Of a stretch of DNA of 64,000 bases, positions 1-8,395 are shown one piece after another. This stretch comes from Parvibium lacunae. Its GTDB lineage: Bacteria > Pseudomonadota > Gammaproteobacteria > Burkholderiales > Burkholderiaceae_D. Below the pieces are notes generated by a model. It was not told where the DNA came from. It searched no databases and saw nothing but the letters and a program-made list of their open reading frames with translations. How positions within the stretch are numbered: the stretch's first letter is position 1; the number at the start of each line of letters is the position of its first letter. Position numbers and translations under genes: made by a program. Where the stretch lies: positions 496,001-560,000 of the forward strand of contig NZ_QPGB01000002.1 of NCBI RefSeq assembly GCF_003335215.1. Reading direction: 5' to 3'.

Positions 1-2005
1 ATAACATGCGCTCCAATTTCACGCCCATGTCCATGGCGAGCTGCGTGCCAAAGCGGCAATGCTCGGCCCCCACGCAAGTTTTAACGGTGCGAATCGATTT
101 GCCGTAGGCATGGCCGGAAGGCATATCTAACTCTTTCCAGACGGCAGGCAAATCTTCTTTTTTCACACCGAGCAAATCAATCCGCTGCCCTCCCGTGACT
201 TTGACGGTTGGAATTTTGTATTTGTCGGCGACATCGGCAATCCGGCGCAATTCGCTGGGGTTGGTTAAGCCACCCCACATGCGCGGCACGACCGAATACG
301 TGCCATCTTTTTGAATGTTGGCATGCGCGCGTTCATTGATGAAACGTGATTGCGGATCATCCACCGCCTCTTTGGGCCAAGTAGAAAGCAGGTAGTAATT
401 AACGGCGGGGCGGCAAGTGCTGCAACCATTCGGCGTGCGCCAGCCCATGCCTTCATACACCTCTTTATGTGTGAGATATTTTTTATCGCGAATCGCTTGC
501 CGGACTTCTTCGTGGCTGTGGTCGGTACAGCCACACATTGCTTTTTTGCTCGGGGCAGCAGAATAATCCGTGCCCAAGGTGTTCATGAGCAATTGTTCAA
601 CCAGGCCGGTACATGAACCACAGGACGCGGAGGCTTTCGTGCACTTGCGTACTTCATCCAGCGTAAACAGCCCTTGGCCTTTAATGGCCTTCACAATCGC
701 GCCTTTACTCACGCCATTGCAACCGCAGACTTCATCACTGTCCGCCATCGCAGCGGCTTTGTTTTGCCCTTGATGACCGACGTCGCCAATATTATTTTCG
801 CCAAACATCAGGCGGTCGCGTAATTCTGCAACCGGCGTACCTTCGCGCAGCAGCTTGAAATACCAGCTACCGTCGGCGGTATCACCATACATGCAGGCTC
901 CAACTAACTTGTCGTCTTTTAACACCAATTTTTTATACACGCCACCGATGGGATCGGAGAGGGTAATTTCTTCGGTGTCCTCTCCGCCCATGAAATTACC
1001 GGCGGAGAAAAGATCAATCCCGGTCACTTTGAGTTTGGTGGAGGTGACCGAGCCGGTATAGCGGCCAATCCCATATTCAGCGAGGTGATTCGCACAAACC
1101 TTGGCCTGCTCAAACAAGGGGGCGACCAAGCCATACGCAATGCCGCGATGGCTGACGCACTCGCCGACTGAATAAATACGCGGATCGTAGGTTTGCATGG
1201 TGTCATTCACCACAATCCCACGATTGCAATGCAGGCCCGCGCTTTCGGCGAGCGCAGTGTTGGGGCGAATACCAACGGCCATACACACCAAATCCGCAGG
1301 CACTTCGAGGCCATCTTTAAAACGGATGGCTTTGACACGGCCCGCGTCATTGCCAATCAGGGCCTCGGTATTTTTACCCAGCAAGAATTTAATGCCCTTA
1401 GCTTCTAAGGCTTGCTGCAACATCTTGCCGGAGGTTTCATCCAGTTGCCGCTCCATGAGCCAAGGGTGAATATGCACTACCGTCACATCCATGCCGCGAA
1501 TCGCTAAGCCGTTCGCTGCCTCCAGCCCCAACAAGCCGCCACCAATCACAATGGCGTGCTTGTAGTGCTTGGCTGTTTCAATCATGGTATTGGTATCGTG
1601 AATATCGCGGTACGCAATCACGCCTTCTAAGTTATTCCCAGGAACGGGCAAGATGAATGGGTTAGAACCCGTTGCCAACAATAGGCGATCATAGGCCGCT
1701 GTCGTACCGTCTTCGGCAATGACTAAGCGATTTTTACGATCAATCTGGGTGATTTTTTTTCCTAGGTGCAGGGTGATGCCATTTTCTTCATACCAGTTCA
1801 CATCATTGAGCATGATGTCTTGAATGGTTTGCTCACCCGCTAGCACCGGCGATAAGAGAATGCGGTTGTAATTGGCATAAGGCTCCGCCCCAAAGACGGT
1901 AATCTCATATTTATCGGGAGCAATTTTGAGCAGCTCTTCCAAGGTGCGCACACCCGCCATCCCATTACCCACCATCACTAAACGAGGTTTACTGGATACG
2001 TTCAT
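1..2005 (-). CDS. nirB: Assimilatory nitrite reductase large subunit NirB (3' part outside the window)
   Basis: NAD(P)H-dependent reduction of nitrite to ammonium in the cytoplasm. The reading frame is open from the ATG at 2005 to the window edge, 668 codons. The N terminus has the Rossmann start LVMVGNGMAGVRTLEELL for FAD/NAD binding. Around residues 420-530 there are two cysteine-rich BFD-like [2Fe-2S] segments (CGCNGVSKG, CGSC; then CGC, CSTC). From about residue 560 the ferredoxin-like half of the siroheme domain begins. The motif TCVGAEHCRFG gives C644 and C650, the first two ligands of the siroheme/[4Fe-4S] centre; the last two lie beyond the edge. The start overlaps the nrtD stop as ATGA, so translation is probably coupled to the nitrate transporter genes. 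NirD or a nitrate reductase may follow outside. Confidence 0.96.
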   Translation of the reverse strand, partial: MNVSSKPRLVMVGNGMAGVRTLEELLKIAPDKYEITVFGAEPYANYNRILLSPVLAGEQTIQDIMLNDVNWYEENGITLHLGKKITQIDRKNRLVIAEDGTTAAYDRLLLATGSNPFILPVPGNNLEGVIAYRDIHDTNTMIETAKHYKHAIVIGGGLLGLEAANGLAIRGMDVTVVHIHPWLMERQLDETSGKMLQQALEAKGIKFLLGKNTEALIGNDAGRVKAIRFKDGLEVPADLVCMAVGIRPNTALAESAGLHCNRGIVVNDTMQTYDPRIYSVGECVSHRGIAYGLVAPLFEQAKVCANHLAEYGIGRYTGSVTSTKLKVTGIDLFSAGNFMGGEDTEEITLSDPIGGVYKKLVLKDDKLVGACMYGDTADGSWYFKLLREGTPVAELRDRLMFGENNIGDVGHQGQNKAAAMADSDEVCGCNGVSKGAIVKAIKGQGLFTLDEVRKCTKASASCGSCTGLVEQLLMNTLGTDYSAAPSKKAMCGCTDHSHEEVRQAIRDKKYLTHKEVYEGMGWRTPNGCSTCRPAVNYYLLSTWPKEAVDDPQSRFINERAHANIQKDGTYSVVPRMWGGLTNPSELRRIADVADKYKIPTVKVTGGQRIDLLGVKKEDLPAVWKELDMPSGHAYGKSIRTVKTCVGAEHCRFGTQLAMDMGVKLERML

Positions 2006-2802
2006 GCAGCCTCCTGAGCAGGATGGGCTTGCTTGCGGTACAGGAAATCCAATACGGCGGAGCGATAGCGGGCATAGTCGGGATCTTGGGCCAAGGTGAC
2101 GCGGTCACGCGGTTTGGCCAACTTGACTTCGACAATTTCGCCAATCGTCGCGGCGGGACCATTGGTGAGCATGACAATCCGGTCAGAAAGCAACACGGCT
2201 TCATCCACATCGTGCGTGACCATGACGACGGTGCTATTAGTCTTGGCCACAATTTTGAGTAACTCATCTTGCAAGTGGGCACGCGTGAGCGCATCCAGTG
2301 CGCCAAAAGGTTCATCCATCAGCAGCACTTTGGGTTCCATTGCAAGAGCACGTGCAATCCCTACGCGCTGCTTCATCCCACCCGAAATTTCGTGCGGGCG
2401 TTTGCCACTGGCATGGGCCAACCCCACCAACCCCAAGGCAGCGGTGGTGCGCTCTTTGAGTTTGGCTTTGCTCTCGGTACTGCCAAAGACGCGCTCTACA
2501 CCCAAATAAATATTTTCAAAGCAAGTCAGCCAGGGCAACAAGGAATGGTTTTGGAACACCACGGCGCGCTCAGGGCCGGGGCCGGCGATCTCACGATTCG
2601 CGCACAGCAAGGCGCCTTCGCTGGGTTTGGTCAAACCGGCAATCAGATTCAGGAGCGTTGATTTGCCACAGCCCGAGTGACCAATCAGGGTGACGAACTC
2701 GCCCTTTGCCACGGTGAGGTTAATGTCGCGCAGGGCGTGGAATTTTCCTTTTTTGGTGTTGAACACCATTTCCGCTTTTTGAATTTCAATGAACTTTTCC
2801 AT
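2002..2802 (-). CDS. nrtD: Nitrate ABC transporter ATP-binding protein (NrtD/NasD type)
   Basis: ATPase that powers nitrate/nitrite import with the permease encoded upstream. The 266 residues form one ABC domain: Walker A GHSGCGKST (41-49), Q-loop Q84, signature ISGGMKQR (138-145), Walker B VLLMDEP (about 159-165) and the H-loop THDVDEA. It belongs to the NrtD/SsuB/TauB group. The assignment to nitrate rests on the neighbours nrtA and nirB, because sequence alone cannot exclude sulfonate or taurine ATPases. A strong AAGGAG ribosome site stands before the ATG. It starts 10 bp after the nrtB stop and its stop overlaps the nirB start. Confidence 0.93.
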   Translation of the reverse strand: MEKFIEIQKAEMVFNTKKGKFHALRDINLTVAKGEFVTLIGHSGCGKSTLLNLIAGLTKPSEGALLCANREIAGPGPERAVVFQNHSLLPWLTCFENIYLGVERVFGSTESKAKLKERTTAALGLVGLAHASGKRPHEISGGMKQRVGIARALAMEPKVLLMDEPFGALDALTRAHLQDELLKIVAKTNSTVVMVTHDVDEAVLLSDRIVMLTNGPAATIGEIVEVKLAKPRDRVTLAQDPDYARYRSAVLDFLYRKQAHPAQEAA

Positions 2803-2812
2803 GCTGCACTCC

Positions 2813-3796
2813 TTAGTTTTTCACGTCTTCGTAACTGAAGGCTTTGGCAACCGCGATCAAGGCTTGCTCCAACACCAAGCCCACAATCCCGATAATAAAA
2901 ATAGCGATAATGATGTGTTGTACATTCAGGTTGTTCCATTCATCCCAGACCCAGAAGCCAATCCCGACGCCACCGGTGAGCATTTCCGCCGCGACGATCA
3001 CAAGCCAGGCGGTGCCAATCGCCAAGCGCACGCCCGTGAGCATGTAGGGCAACACCGAGGGAAATAAAATTTTTGTAATGATTTTGTATTCAGACAAATT
3101 CAGTACCCGTGCGACGTTCATGTAGTCCTGTGGCACTCTCTGCACGCCAACGGCGGTGTTGATGATCATGGGCCAGATCGAACAAATAAAAATCGTCCAG
3201 ATAGCGGCGGGGTTCGCGGCTTTGAATACCAACAAACCAATCGGCAACCAGGCCAGTGGCGAAACAGGGCGCAACAAGCTGATGACAGGGTTAATCATGC
3301 GGCTGATAAATTCAGAACGGCCCAACAAGAAACCCATCGGAATACCCACCAAAGCAGCCAAACCAAAACCCATGGCCACGCGCTTGAGGGATGACAAAAT
3401 ATTCCAGCCTATCCCTTGATCATTCAAACTTTTTTGATAGAAAGGATCGCTAAACAATTTCACCGCAGCCTCCCACGTAACCAGCGGCGAGGGAATATCG
3501 GTGCTTTTAATTGAAACAATGGCCCAGATACCAATCAACAAGGCCATACCAAAGAAAGGAGGAAAAATCGCCATGAAAACGGTTTTGGCGCGTTCACGTT
3601 GTTGTATGCGCTTGGCTTCTCTGGCAAGCAATTCAGCTGAAGGCGTAAAGGGAGTCATACTCGGTTCCTGGCAGGGAATATTGGCAGGTTCATTCGCCAA
3701 TAAGTGGGGGGTCGAAGGCGGTACAAACAGGGTTGAACGCTGTGCCTCATGATGGTCTTCATACGAACTGGTGAATGGATTTAACATGGCGCTCAT
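2813..3796 (-). CDS. nrtB: Nitrate ABC transporter permease NrtB
   Basis: Inner-membrane permease of the BPD_transp_1 family. The first 95 residues or so are polar and predicted cytoplasmic, rich in Pro, Ser and Glu. A first membrane helix (IFPPFFGMALLIGIWAIVS) follows, then further hydrophobic segments and the EAA loop near LNLSEYKIITKILFPSVLPY, which docks on the ATPase. The ATG at 3796 has a CAGGAG ribosome site. An internal ATG (MTPFTPSAELL) would give a more usual length for the family, so the long N-terminal tail is either a lineage trait or a start error. It lies between nrtA and nrtD in one operon. Confidence 0.93.
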   Translation of the reverse strand: MSAMLNPFTSSYEDHHEAQRSTLFVPPSTPHLLANEPANIPCQEPSMTPFTPSAELLAREAKRIQQRERAKTVFMAIFPPFFGMALLIGIWAIVSIKSTDIPSPLVTWEAAVKLFSDPFYQKSLNDQGIGWNILSSLKRVAMGFGLAALVGIPMGFLLGRSEFISRMINPVISLLRPVSPLAWLPIGLLVFKAANPAAIWTIFICSIWPMIINTAVGVQRVPQDYMNVARVLNLSEYKIITKILFPSVLPYMLTGVRLAIGTAWLVIVAAEMLTGGVGIGFWVWDEWNNLNVQHIIIAIFIIGIVGLVLEQALIAVAKAFSYEDVKN

Positions 3797-3850
3797 GTGT
3801 TACTCCTGAAAGCGAGATGACACTCCGCCATCTTGCACCCTGCGGCTAAA

Positions 3851-5137
3851 TTAGGCTGCGTTGATTTTGAAACTCTCTGCATATTTCTTGGGGTCTTTGC
3901 CGTCCCAAGTCACGCCATCAATCAGCTTGTGCGTGCGGAAATCGCTCTTCGGTACGCTCACCCCAGCCATGCTCGCGGCTTCCTTATAGAGTGCGGTTTG
4001 ATTAACTTGCTTGGCAATCGCCAGGTAGTCCACATGATCTTTGAGCAGCCCCCAGCGTTTGTGCTGGGTCATGAACCACATACCATCTGAGAGATAGGGG
4101 TAGTTCACGGCACCATCATTAAAGAATTTCATGTGGTTCGGGTCATCCCAAGTTTTGCCAAGACCATTTTGGTAGCGGCCTAAAATGCGCTGGTTGATTG
4201 CATCTACCCCGGTGTTTACATACGCTTTATCCGCAATGGTTTCCGCCATTTTGTATTTGTTAGACAGGCTGGCGTCGATCCATTTGCCGGCTTCCAAAAT
4301 GGCAGCCACCATCGCCCGCGCCGTGTTGGGATTTTTCTTCACAAAATCGAGCTGCGTGCCCAAGACTTTTTCTGGATGATCTTTCCAAATATCTTGTGTC
4401 GTCGCGGCGGTGATCCCGATGCCATCCATAATCGCGCGGTGGTTCCAGGGTTCGCCGACACAGAAACCATCCATATTGCCGACCCGCATATTGGCGACCA
4501 TTTGTGGCGGCGGTACGGTAATAACCTTGGCCTCTTTCATGGGGTTAATCCCATAAGTCGCAAGCCAGTAGTAAATCCACATCGCATGGGTGCCCGTCGG
4601 AAAAGTCTGCGCAAAGGTATATTCGCGTTTGTCGGTTTGCATCAACTTCGCCAACCCCGGACCATCAATCGCGCCTTTGTCCGACATTTTTTTAGAAAGC
4701 GTAATCGCTTGGCCGTTGTTATTGAGGCTCATTAACACCGCCATGTCTTTTTTCGGTCCACCTACCCCATTTTGCACGCCGTAGATCAGGCCATACAGCA
4801 CGTGTGCCGCATCCAGCTCACCGCTCACCAGCTTGTCACGCACAGCCGCCCAGGAGGCCTCTTTAGAGGGAATGATTTTGATGCCATACTTTTCGTCGAT
4901 TTTCAGTACCGAGGCCATCACCACCGAAGCGCAATCGGTAAGCGGGATGAAACCAATCTTCACCTCTTTTTTCTCAGGTGCATCGGAACCCGCTGCCCAC
5001 GCCACATTGCGGACCGCTTGCGGAATCATGCTTACCGTACTGGCGCCGGCTGCCAGCACCGCCGTTTGCAGCAAGGTGCGACGCTTGGGATTAAAGTCGC
5101 CAGCGGGTAAGTTAATCTGTGTGTGACGATCCGACAT
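3851..5137 (-). CDS. nrtA: Nitrate ABC transporter substrate-binding protein NrtA
   Basis: Periplasmic or membrane-attached nitrate-binding protein of the NrtA/NasF/CmpA family, 428 residues. The N terminus carries an RR-containing leader (NPKRRTLLQTAVLAAGAS ... AWA) that looks like a Tat signal. The mature part starts near KKEVKIGFIPLTDCASVVMAS, the usual first strand of this family. I chose the ATG at 5137 because it has GGAGGG six bases upstream and begins just before the leader; a longer reading frame exists but would disrupt the signal. It is the first gene of the nrtA-nrtB-nrtD-nirB operon. It is preceded by a long structured leader with an intrinsic terminator and two hexaloops, so its expression is likely controlled by NasT. 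Confidence 0.95.
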   Translation of the reverse strand: MSDRHTQINLPAGDFNPKRRTLLQTAVLAAGASTVSMIPQAVRNVAWAAGSDAPEKKEVKIGFIPLTDCASVVMASVLKIDEKYGIKIIPSKEASWAAVRDKLVSGELDAAHVLYGLIYGVQNGVGGPKKDMAVLMSLNNNGQAITLSKKMSDKGAIDGPGLAKLMQTDKREYTFAQTFPTGTHAMWIYYWLATYGINPMKEAKVITVPPPQMVANMRVGNMDGFCVGEPWNHRAIMDGIGITAATTQDIWKDHPEKVLGTQLDFVKKNPNTARAMVAAILEAGKWIDASLSNKYKMAETIADKAYVNTGVDAINQRILGRYQNGLGKTWDDPNHMKFFNDGAVNYPYLSDGMWFMTQHKRWGLLKDHVDYLAIAKQVNQTALYKEAASMAGVSVPKSDFRTHKLIDGVTWDGKDPKKYAESFKINAA

Positions 5138-5151
5138 GATGAACCCTCCAA

Positions 5152-5215
5152 AAAGTAAAAAGAAAAACGGCGACCAACAACACACCCGCAAGCAGGCAAA
5201 TTGTTGGACGCCGTT
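5152..5215 (-). terminator. Intrinsic terminator in the nrtA leader (attenuator)
   Basis: On the minus strand the arms AACGGCG-T-CCAACAA (5201-5215) and TTGTTGG-T-CGCCGTT (5166-5180) form two 7-bp stems around one T:T mismatch. A T-rich tract follows at 5152-5165 (TTTTTCTTTTT). The hairpin ends only 14-15 bp before the nrtA ribosome site. A terminator between a promoter and its first gene marks transcription attenuation. Its 5' arm overlaps the loop and 3' stem of the second hexaloop hairpin, so the two structures exclude each other. Confidence 0.88.
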
Positions 5216-5237
5216 GTCCGTGTGTGCATCGCTGCAC
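5206..5237 (-). promoter_or_regulatory. Tandem hexaloop ANTAR-binding RNA element (NasT target)
   Basis: The minus strand contains two adjacent 4-bp hairpins, each with a six-base loop. P1 is GTGC-AGCGAT-GCAC (5224-5237), then a 4-nt linker ACAC, then P2 is GGAC-AACGGC-GTCC (5206-5219). Both loops have A at position 1 and G at position 4, the pattern known for RNA targets of ANTAR-domain antiterminators such as NasR/NasT. P2 shares bases with the 5' arm of the leader terminator, which fits the known mechanism: ANTAR binding stabilises P2 and prevents the terminator. The gene for an ANTAR protein is the next gene upstream. Confidence 0.82.
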
Positions 5238-5350
5238 TGAATTCGATTGGCTGGAGATAACGCTGACTCATTGAGCCAAATCAGTTACCCAATCCACACG
5301 CATGCAGTTGATATCGCCATTGATATGCTGCTAACGCTTAGATGCTAATT

Positions 5351-5366
5351 AGCAATTGGCATGCCA
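5351..5366 (-). promoter_or_regulatory. Sigma-54 type -24/-12 promoter for nrtA
   Basis: The minus strand reads TGGCAT-GCCAA-TTGCT, matching the RpoN consensus TGGCAC-N5-TTGC with the GG and GC elements exactly ten bases apart. Transcription would start near 5341, giving a leader of about 200 nt that contains both hexaloops and the terminator. Nitrogen-controlled sigma-54 promoters are common before nitrate assimilation genes. Confidence 0.7.
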
Positions 5367-5436
5367 GGTTAAAAATGATTGTTTTTGAAGGGAGAGTCGG
5401 GTCTTGAGCTTGATTGATTGGCGGATTCCGCACTGA

Positions 5437-5455
5437 TTTGGCGCGCCGCACCAAA
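5437..5455. promoter_or_regulatory. 19-bp near-perfect palindrome upstream of the nrtA promoter
   Basis: On the minus strand TTTGGTGCGGCGCGCCAAA is symmetric around its central base with a single mismatch. It lies roughly 100 bp upstream of the predicted nrtA start, a usual distance for an enhancer-binding activator such as NtrC. It does not match the NtrC consensus TGCACC-N5-GGTGCA closely, so the bound protein is unknown. Confidence 0.4.
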
Positions 5456-5494
5456 ATGGACGATACCCAGCTGCAATAGTCCAGCCAGACAACC

Positions 5495-6127
5495 TCAGAT
5501 CAGATCAGCCACATCAAGTATGCGCTGCGCTAATTCGGCCAAGCGCATCCCCTTTTCCATGGCCTGTTTACGCAAGCGTTGATAGGCTTGTTCTTCGGTG
5601 AGTTGGTGGCGGTTCATCAGCACCCCCTTGGCGCGCTCCACCACTTTTCGTTCCGAGAGTTTGGTTTTGGCGTCATGTAATTCTGCCAAGAGCGATTGCT
5701 CATGCTGAAAGCGCGCCATCGCGACTTCCAGTACGGGTTGCACGCGTTCGGGCTGTAAACCTGCCACCACGTAAGCGCTCACCCCGGCGGCGATGGCTTG
5801 CTGTGCTGTGGCTTGATCGTGGTCATCGGTAAACAAGACAATCGGGCGCGGTGCATCACGCGTCGCCATCACCACGTGCTCTAGCGCGTCCCGCGCATCG
5901 GACTCGGCATCCACCACAATCATATCTGGCTGTAATTGGGCAATTCGTTCCGCCACAAACGCATCTGCGGGCAAGCTGGCAATGATGTTATAGCCCGCTT
6001 GAAGCAGACCGATCCGCAGCAAGCGGGCGCGCTCCGCCTGTTCCCACGCAGCGGGATCGTTGGCGTGCTCAGGCGGCACGACAGAGTTGATAACGACGAT
6101 GCGTAGGCTGTAGAGATTGGGAGTCAT
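5495..6127 (-). CDS. nasT: ANTAR-domain transcription antiterminator, NasT-like
   Basis: Predicted cytoplasmic RNA-binding regulator of nitrate assimilation, 210 residues. The first 140 residues form a receiver-like domain: D73 sits at the end of the third strand (MIVVDAES), but the lysine normally expected later is missing (SAYVVAGL). This agrees with NasT proteins, which are held off by NasS instead of being switched by phosphorylation. Residues 150-210 are a clear ANTAR domain (AKGVLMNRHQLTEEQAYQRL, then LAELAQRILDVADLI). The gene lies just upstream of the nrtA leader that carries its probable RNA target. No nasS-like sensor is next to it in this window. Confidence 0.88.
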   Translation of the reverse strand: MTPNLYSLRIVVINSVVPPEHANDPAAWEQAERARLLRIGLLQAGYNIIASLPADAFVAERIAQLQPDMIVVDAESDARDALEHVVMATRDAPRPIVLFTDDHDQATAQQAIAAGVSAYVVAGLQPERVQPVLEVAMARFQHEQSLLAELHDAKTKLSERKVVERAKGVLMNRHQLTEEQAYQRLRKQAMEKGMRLAELAQRILDVADLI

Positions 6128-6168
6128 ACCGAATTTAGCTGCAAGATTCGGGCCAACCCACTCACAGC

Positions 6169-7257
6169 CTAGCCATTCTTTTGGGCAAACTCGTTGAGAT
6201 AGGCAACGAGGGTTTCTACCCCACTCAAAGGCATGGCGTTGTAGATAGAAGCGCGCATGCCACCGATTAAGCGGTGGCCTTTCAGCTGCACCATGCCGCG
6301 CTCTTTGGCACCTGCGAGGAAAGCTTCATCCAAGCGCGCATCGGGCAAGGTAAAGGGCACATTCATGCGTGAGCGATCGCCTTTATTCACTTTGGTGCTA
6401 TAGAAAGGCAGTCGGTCCAACGCATCGTAAAGCAAGTTAGCTTTTTGAATATTGCGTTTTTCCATCTCGGCCACGCCACCTTGTTGCTTGAGCCACTGAA
6501 ACACCAAGCCCGCCATATAAATGGAATAGGTCGGGGGCGTGTTCAACATGGAGTCATGATCGGCATGCACTTTGTAATTGAACATGGGCGGTGGCGTGGG
6601 CACCGCATGGCCGATTAAATCTTCCCGAACGATTACCAGTACCAAACCTGCTGGGCCAATATTTTTTTGCGCACCCGCGTAGATCAGGCCGTACTTCGAT
6701 ACATCGATTTGTTTCGACAAGATGTGGGATGACATATCAGCAACCAAGGGCACTTTGCCCGTATCGGGTGTCCAATGGTATTCCACACCACCTAGGGTTT
6801 CATTGGTACAAACATGCACGTAGGCCGCATCTTTTTTCAGTTTCCAATCGCTTTGCTTGGGAACAAAGGTATGTTGTCCTTTGGCGTTCGCGGAATCAGC
6901 GACGACATTCACTTGGCAAAAGGCCCGCGCCTCTTGCGCCGCCCGTTTTGACCATTCGCCGGTAATCACATAATCGGCCTTGCCTTTGCCACGCAAGAGA
7001 TTGATGGGCACCATTTCAAACTGAGTAGTGCCGCCGCCTTGCAAGAATAAAATTTTGTAGCTATCCGGAATATTCAATAAGTCCCGCAAGTCTTGCTGTG
7101 CTTGGGCATGAATGCTCATGTAATCGGGGCCACGATGGCTCATTTCCATCACGGACTGGCCGGAACCACACCAATCGAGCATTTCTGCTGCCGCTTTACG
7201 CAACACGGGTTCGGGTAAGGCAGCAGGGCCAGCACTGAAGTTATACACACGCGACAT
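6169..7257 (-). CDS. serC: Phosphoserine aminotransferase SerC
   Basis: PLP enzyme that converts 3-phosphohydroxypyruvate to phosphoserine (serine pathway) and also acts in pyridoxal phosphate synthesis. Its 362 residues match the family length. The N terminus [19 protein letters not shown] is diagnostic. K198 in the AGAQKN motif is the Schiff-base lysine, and [10 protein letters not shown] and RMNVPF are typical substrate-pocket segments. It is divergent from tsaD with 63 bp between them, and nasT lies 41 bp downstream on the same strand. Confidence 0.97.
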   Translation of the reverse strand: MSRVYNFSAGPAALPEPVLRKAAAEMLDWCGSGQSVMEMSHRGPDYMSIHAQAQQDLRDLLNIPDSYKILFLQGGGTTQFEMVPINLLRGKGKADYVITGEWSKRAAQEARAFCQVNVVADSANAKGQHTFVPKQSDWKLKKDAAYVHVCTNETLGGVEYHWTPDTGKVPLVADMSSHILSKQIDVSKYGLIYAGAQKNIGPAGLVLVIVREDLIGHAVPTPPPMFNYKVHADHDSMLNTPPTYSIYMAGLVFQWLKQQGGVAEMEKRNIQKANLLYDALDRLPFYSTKVNKGDRSRMNVPFTLPDARLDEAFLAGAKERGMVQLKGHRLIGGMRASIYNAMPLSGVETLVAYLNEFAQKNG

Positions 7258-7320
7258 AAGACATACTCAACAGACGAGATAACAATAGACATAAGTGTAG
7301 CAGCGCTATACTCTCGTCCC

Positions 7321-8364
7321 ATGAAAATTCTTGGTATTGAATCCTCCTGCGACGAAACGGGCCTTGCCCTCTACGACACCGAACGCGGTTTGCTCGCGCA
7401 TGCCTTGCACTCCCAAATCGCCATGCACCAGGCTTACGGCGGCGTGGTCCCCGAGCTAGCCTCACGCGATCATATTCAACGGGTGCTGCCGCTCTTAAAT
7501 GAAGTACTCAGCAGTGCACAATGCGACAAAACCGAGATTGATGCGATTGCCTGCACCGTCGGCCCCGGCCTCGCAGGGGCCTTACTGGTAGGGACGGCCT
7601 TTGCTTATGCGCTGGGTTATGCCTTGGACAAGCCAATTATTCCAATTCACCACTTGGAAGGGCACTTGCTCTCACCCTTGCTTGCGGCCAAAACCCCGAG
7701 CGAGCGCCCCGCCTTTCCCTTCATTGCCCTCCTCGTGTCCGGCGGCCACACTCAACTGATGCAAGTGAACGGCGTGGGTGACTATGTGCTGCTGGGCGAA
7801 ACGCTGGATGATGCGGCTGGCGAAGCCTTTGATAAAAGTGCCAAGCTGATGGACTTGGGTTACCCCGGTGGCCCCGCACTCTCGCGCTTAGCTGAACAGG
7901 GCACACCCGGCCGTTTCAATCTGCCGCGCCCGATGCTTCATAGCAAAGATTTAGACTTTAGCTTTAGCGGCCTCAAAACGGCTGTCTTGACGGTCGTCAA
8001 GCAGGAGTGTCAGCGAGGTGAATTGGATGAGGTCACGAAGGCGGATATTGCCCGTGCCTTTCAAGAGGCAATCGTTGAAGTACTGGTGAGTAAATGCCTG
8101 CAAGCCCTCAAACAAACCGGGCTGAAAGAATTAGTGATTGCGGGCGGCGTCGGCGCAAATAAGCAACTGCGCGCCGCCCTCAACACCGCTTGTGCCCGCC
8201 GCAAAGTGCAGGTGCACTATCCCGACTTACAATTCTGTACCGATAACGGCGCGATGATTGCCTTTGCGGGCGCGCTGCGTGTCCAAGCAGGGCTAGCAGA
8301 TTTACCGTTGCATCAGGATTACCGCTTCACCGTCAAACCACGCTGGAACCTTAGCTCGCTATAA
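7321..8364 (+). CDS. tsaD: tRNA N6-threonylcarbamoyladenosine synthase subunit TsaD
   Basis: Catalytic subunit that transfers threonylcarbamoyl to A37 of ANN-decoding tRNAs. The 347-residue protein starts [19 protein letters not shown]. The metal-binding pair H111/H115 lies in HHLEGH, and [11 protein letters not shown] plus [11 protein letters not shown] form the ASKHA nucleotide site. The 63-bp gap to the divergent serC leaves little room for a leader: a TATACT box at about 7308-7313 would place the RNA start almost at the ATG. Confidence 0.97.
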   Translation: MKILGIESSCDETGLALYDTERGLLAHALHSQIAMHQAYGGVVPELASRDHIQRVLPLLNEVLSSAQCDKTEIDAIACTVGPGLAGALLVGTAFAYALGYALDKPIIPIHHLEGHLLSPLLAAKTPSERPAFPFIALLVSGGHTQLMQVNGVGDYVLLGETLDDAAGEAFDKSAKLMDLGYPGGPALSRLAEQGTPGRFNLPRPMLHSKDLDFSFSGLKTAVLTVVKQECQRGELDEVTKADIARAFQEAIVEVLVSKCLQALKQTGLKELVIAGGVGANKQLRAALNTACARRKVQVHYPDLQFCTDNGAMIAFAGALRVQAGLADLPLHQDYRFTVKPRWNLSSL

Positions 8365-8395
8365 TTTCAATTTTGAGTACATACCGCTAGCTGCA

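Noticed and set aside
5032-5271. Reading frame crossing the nrtA leader
   Set aside because: It overlaps the nrtA start, the terminator and both hexaloops. The structured RNA explains the region better.
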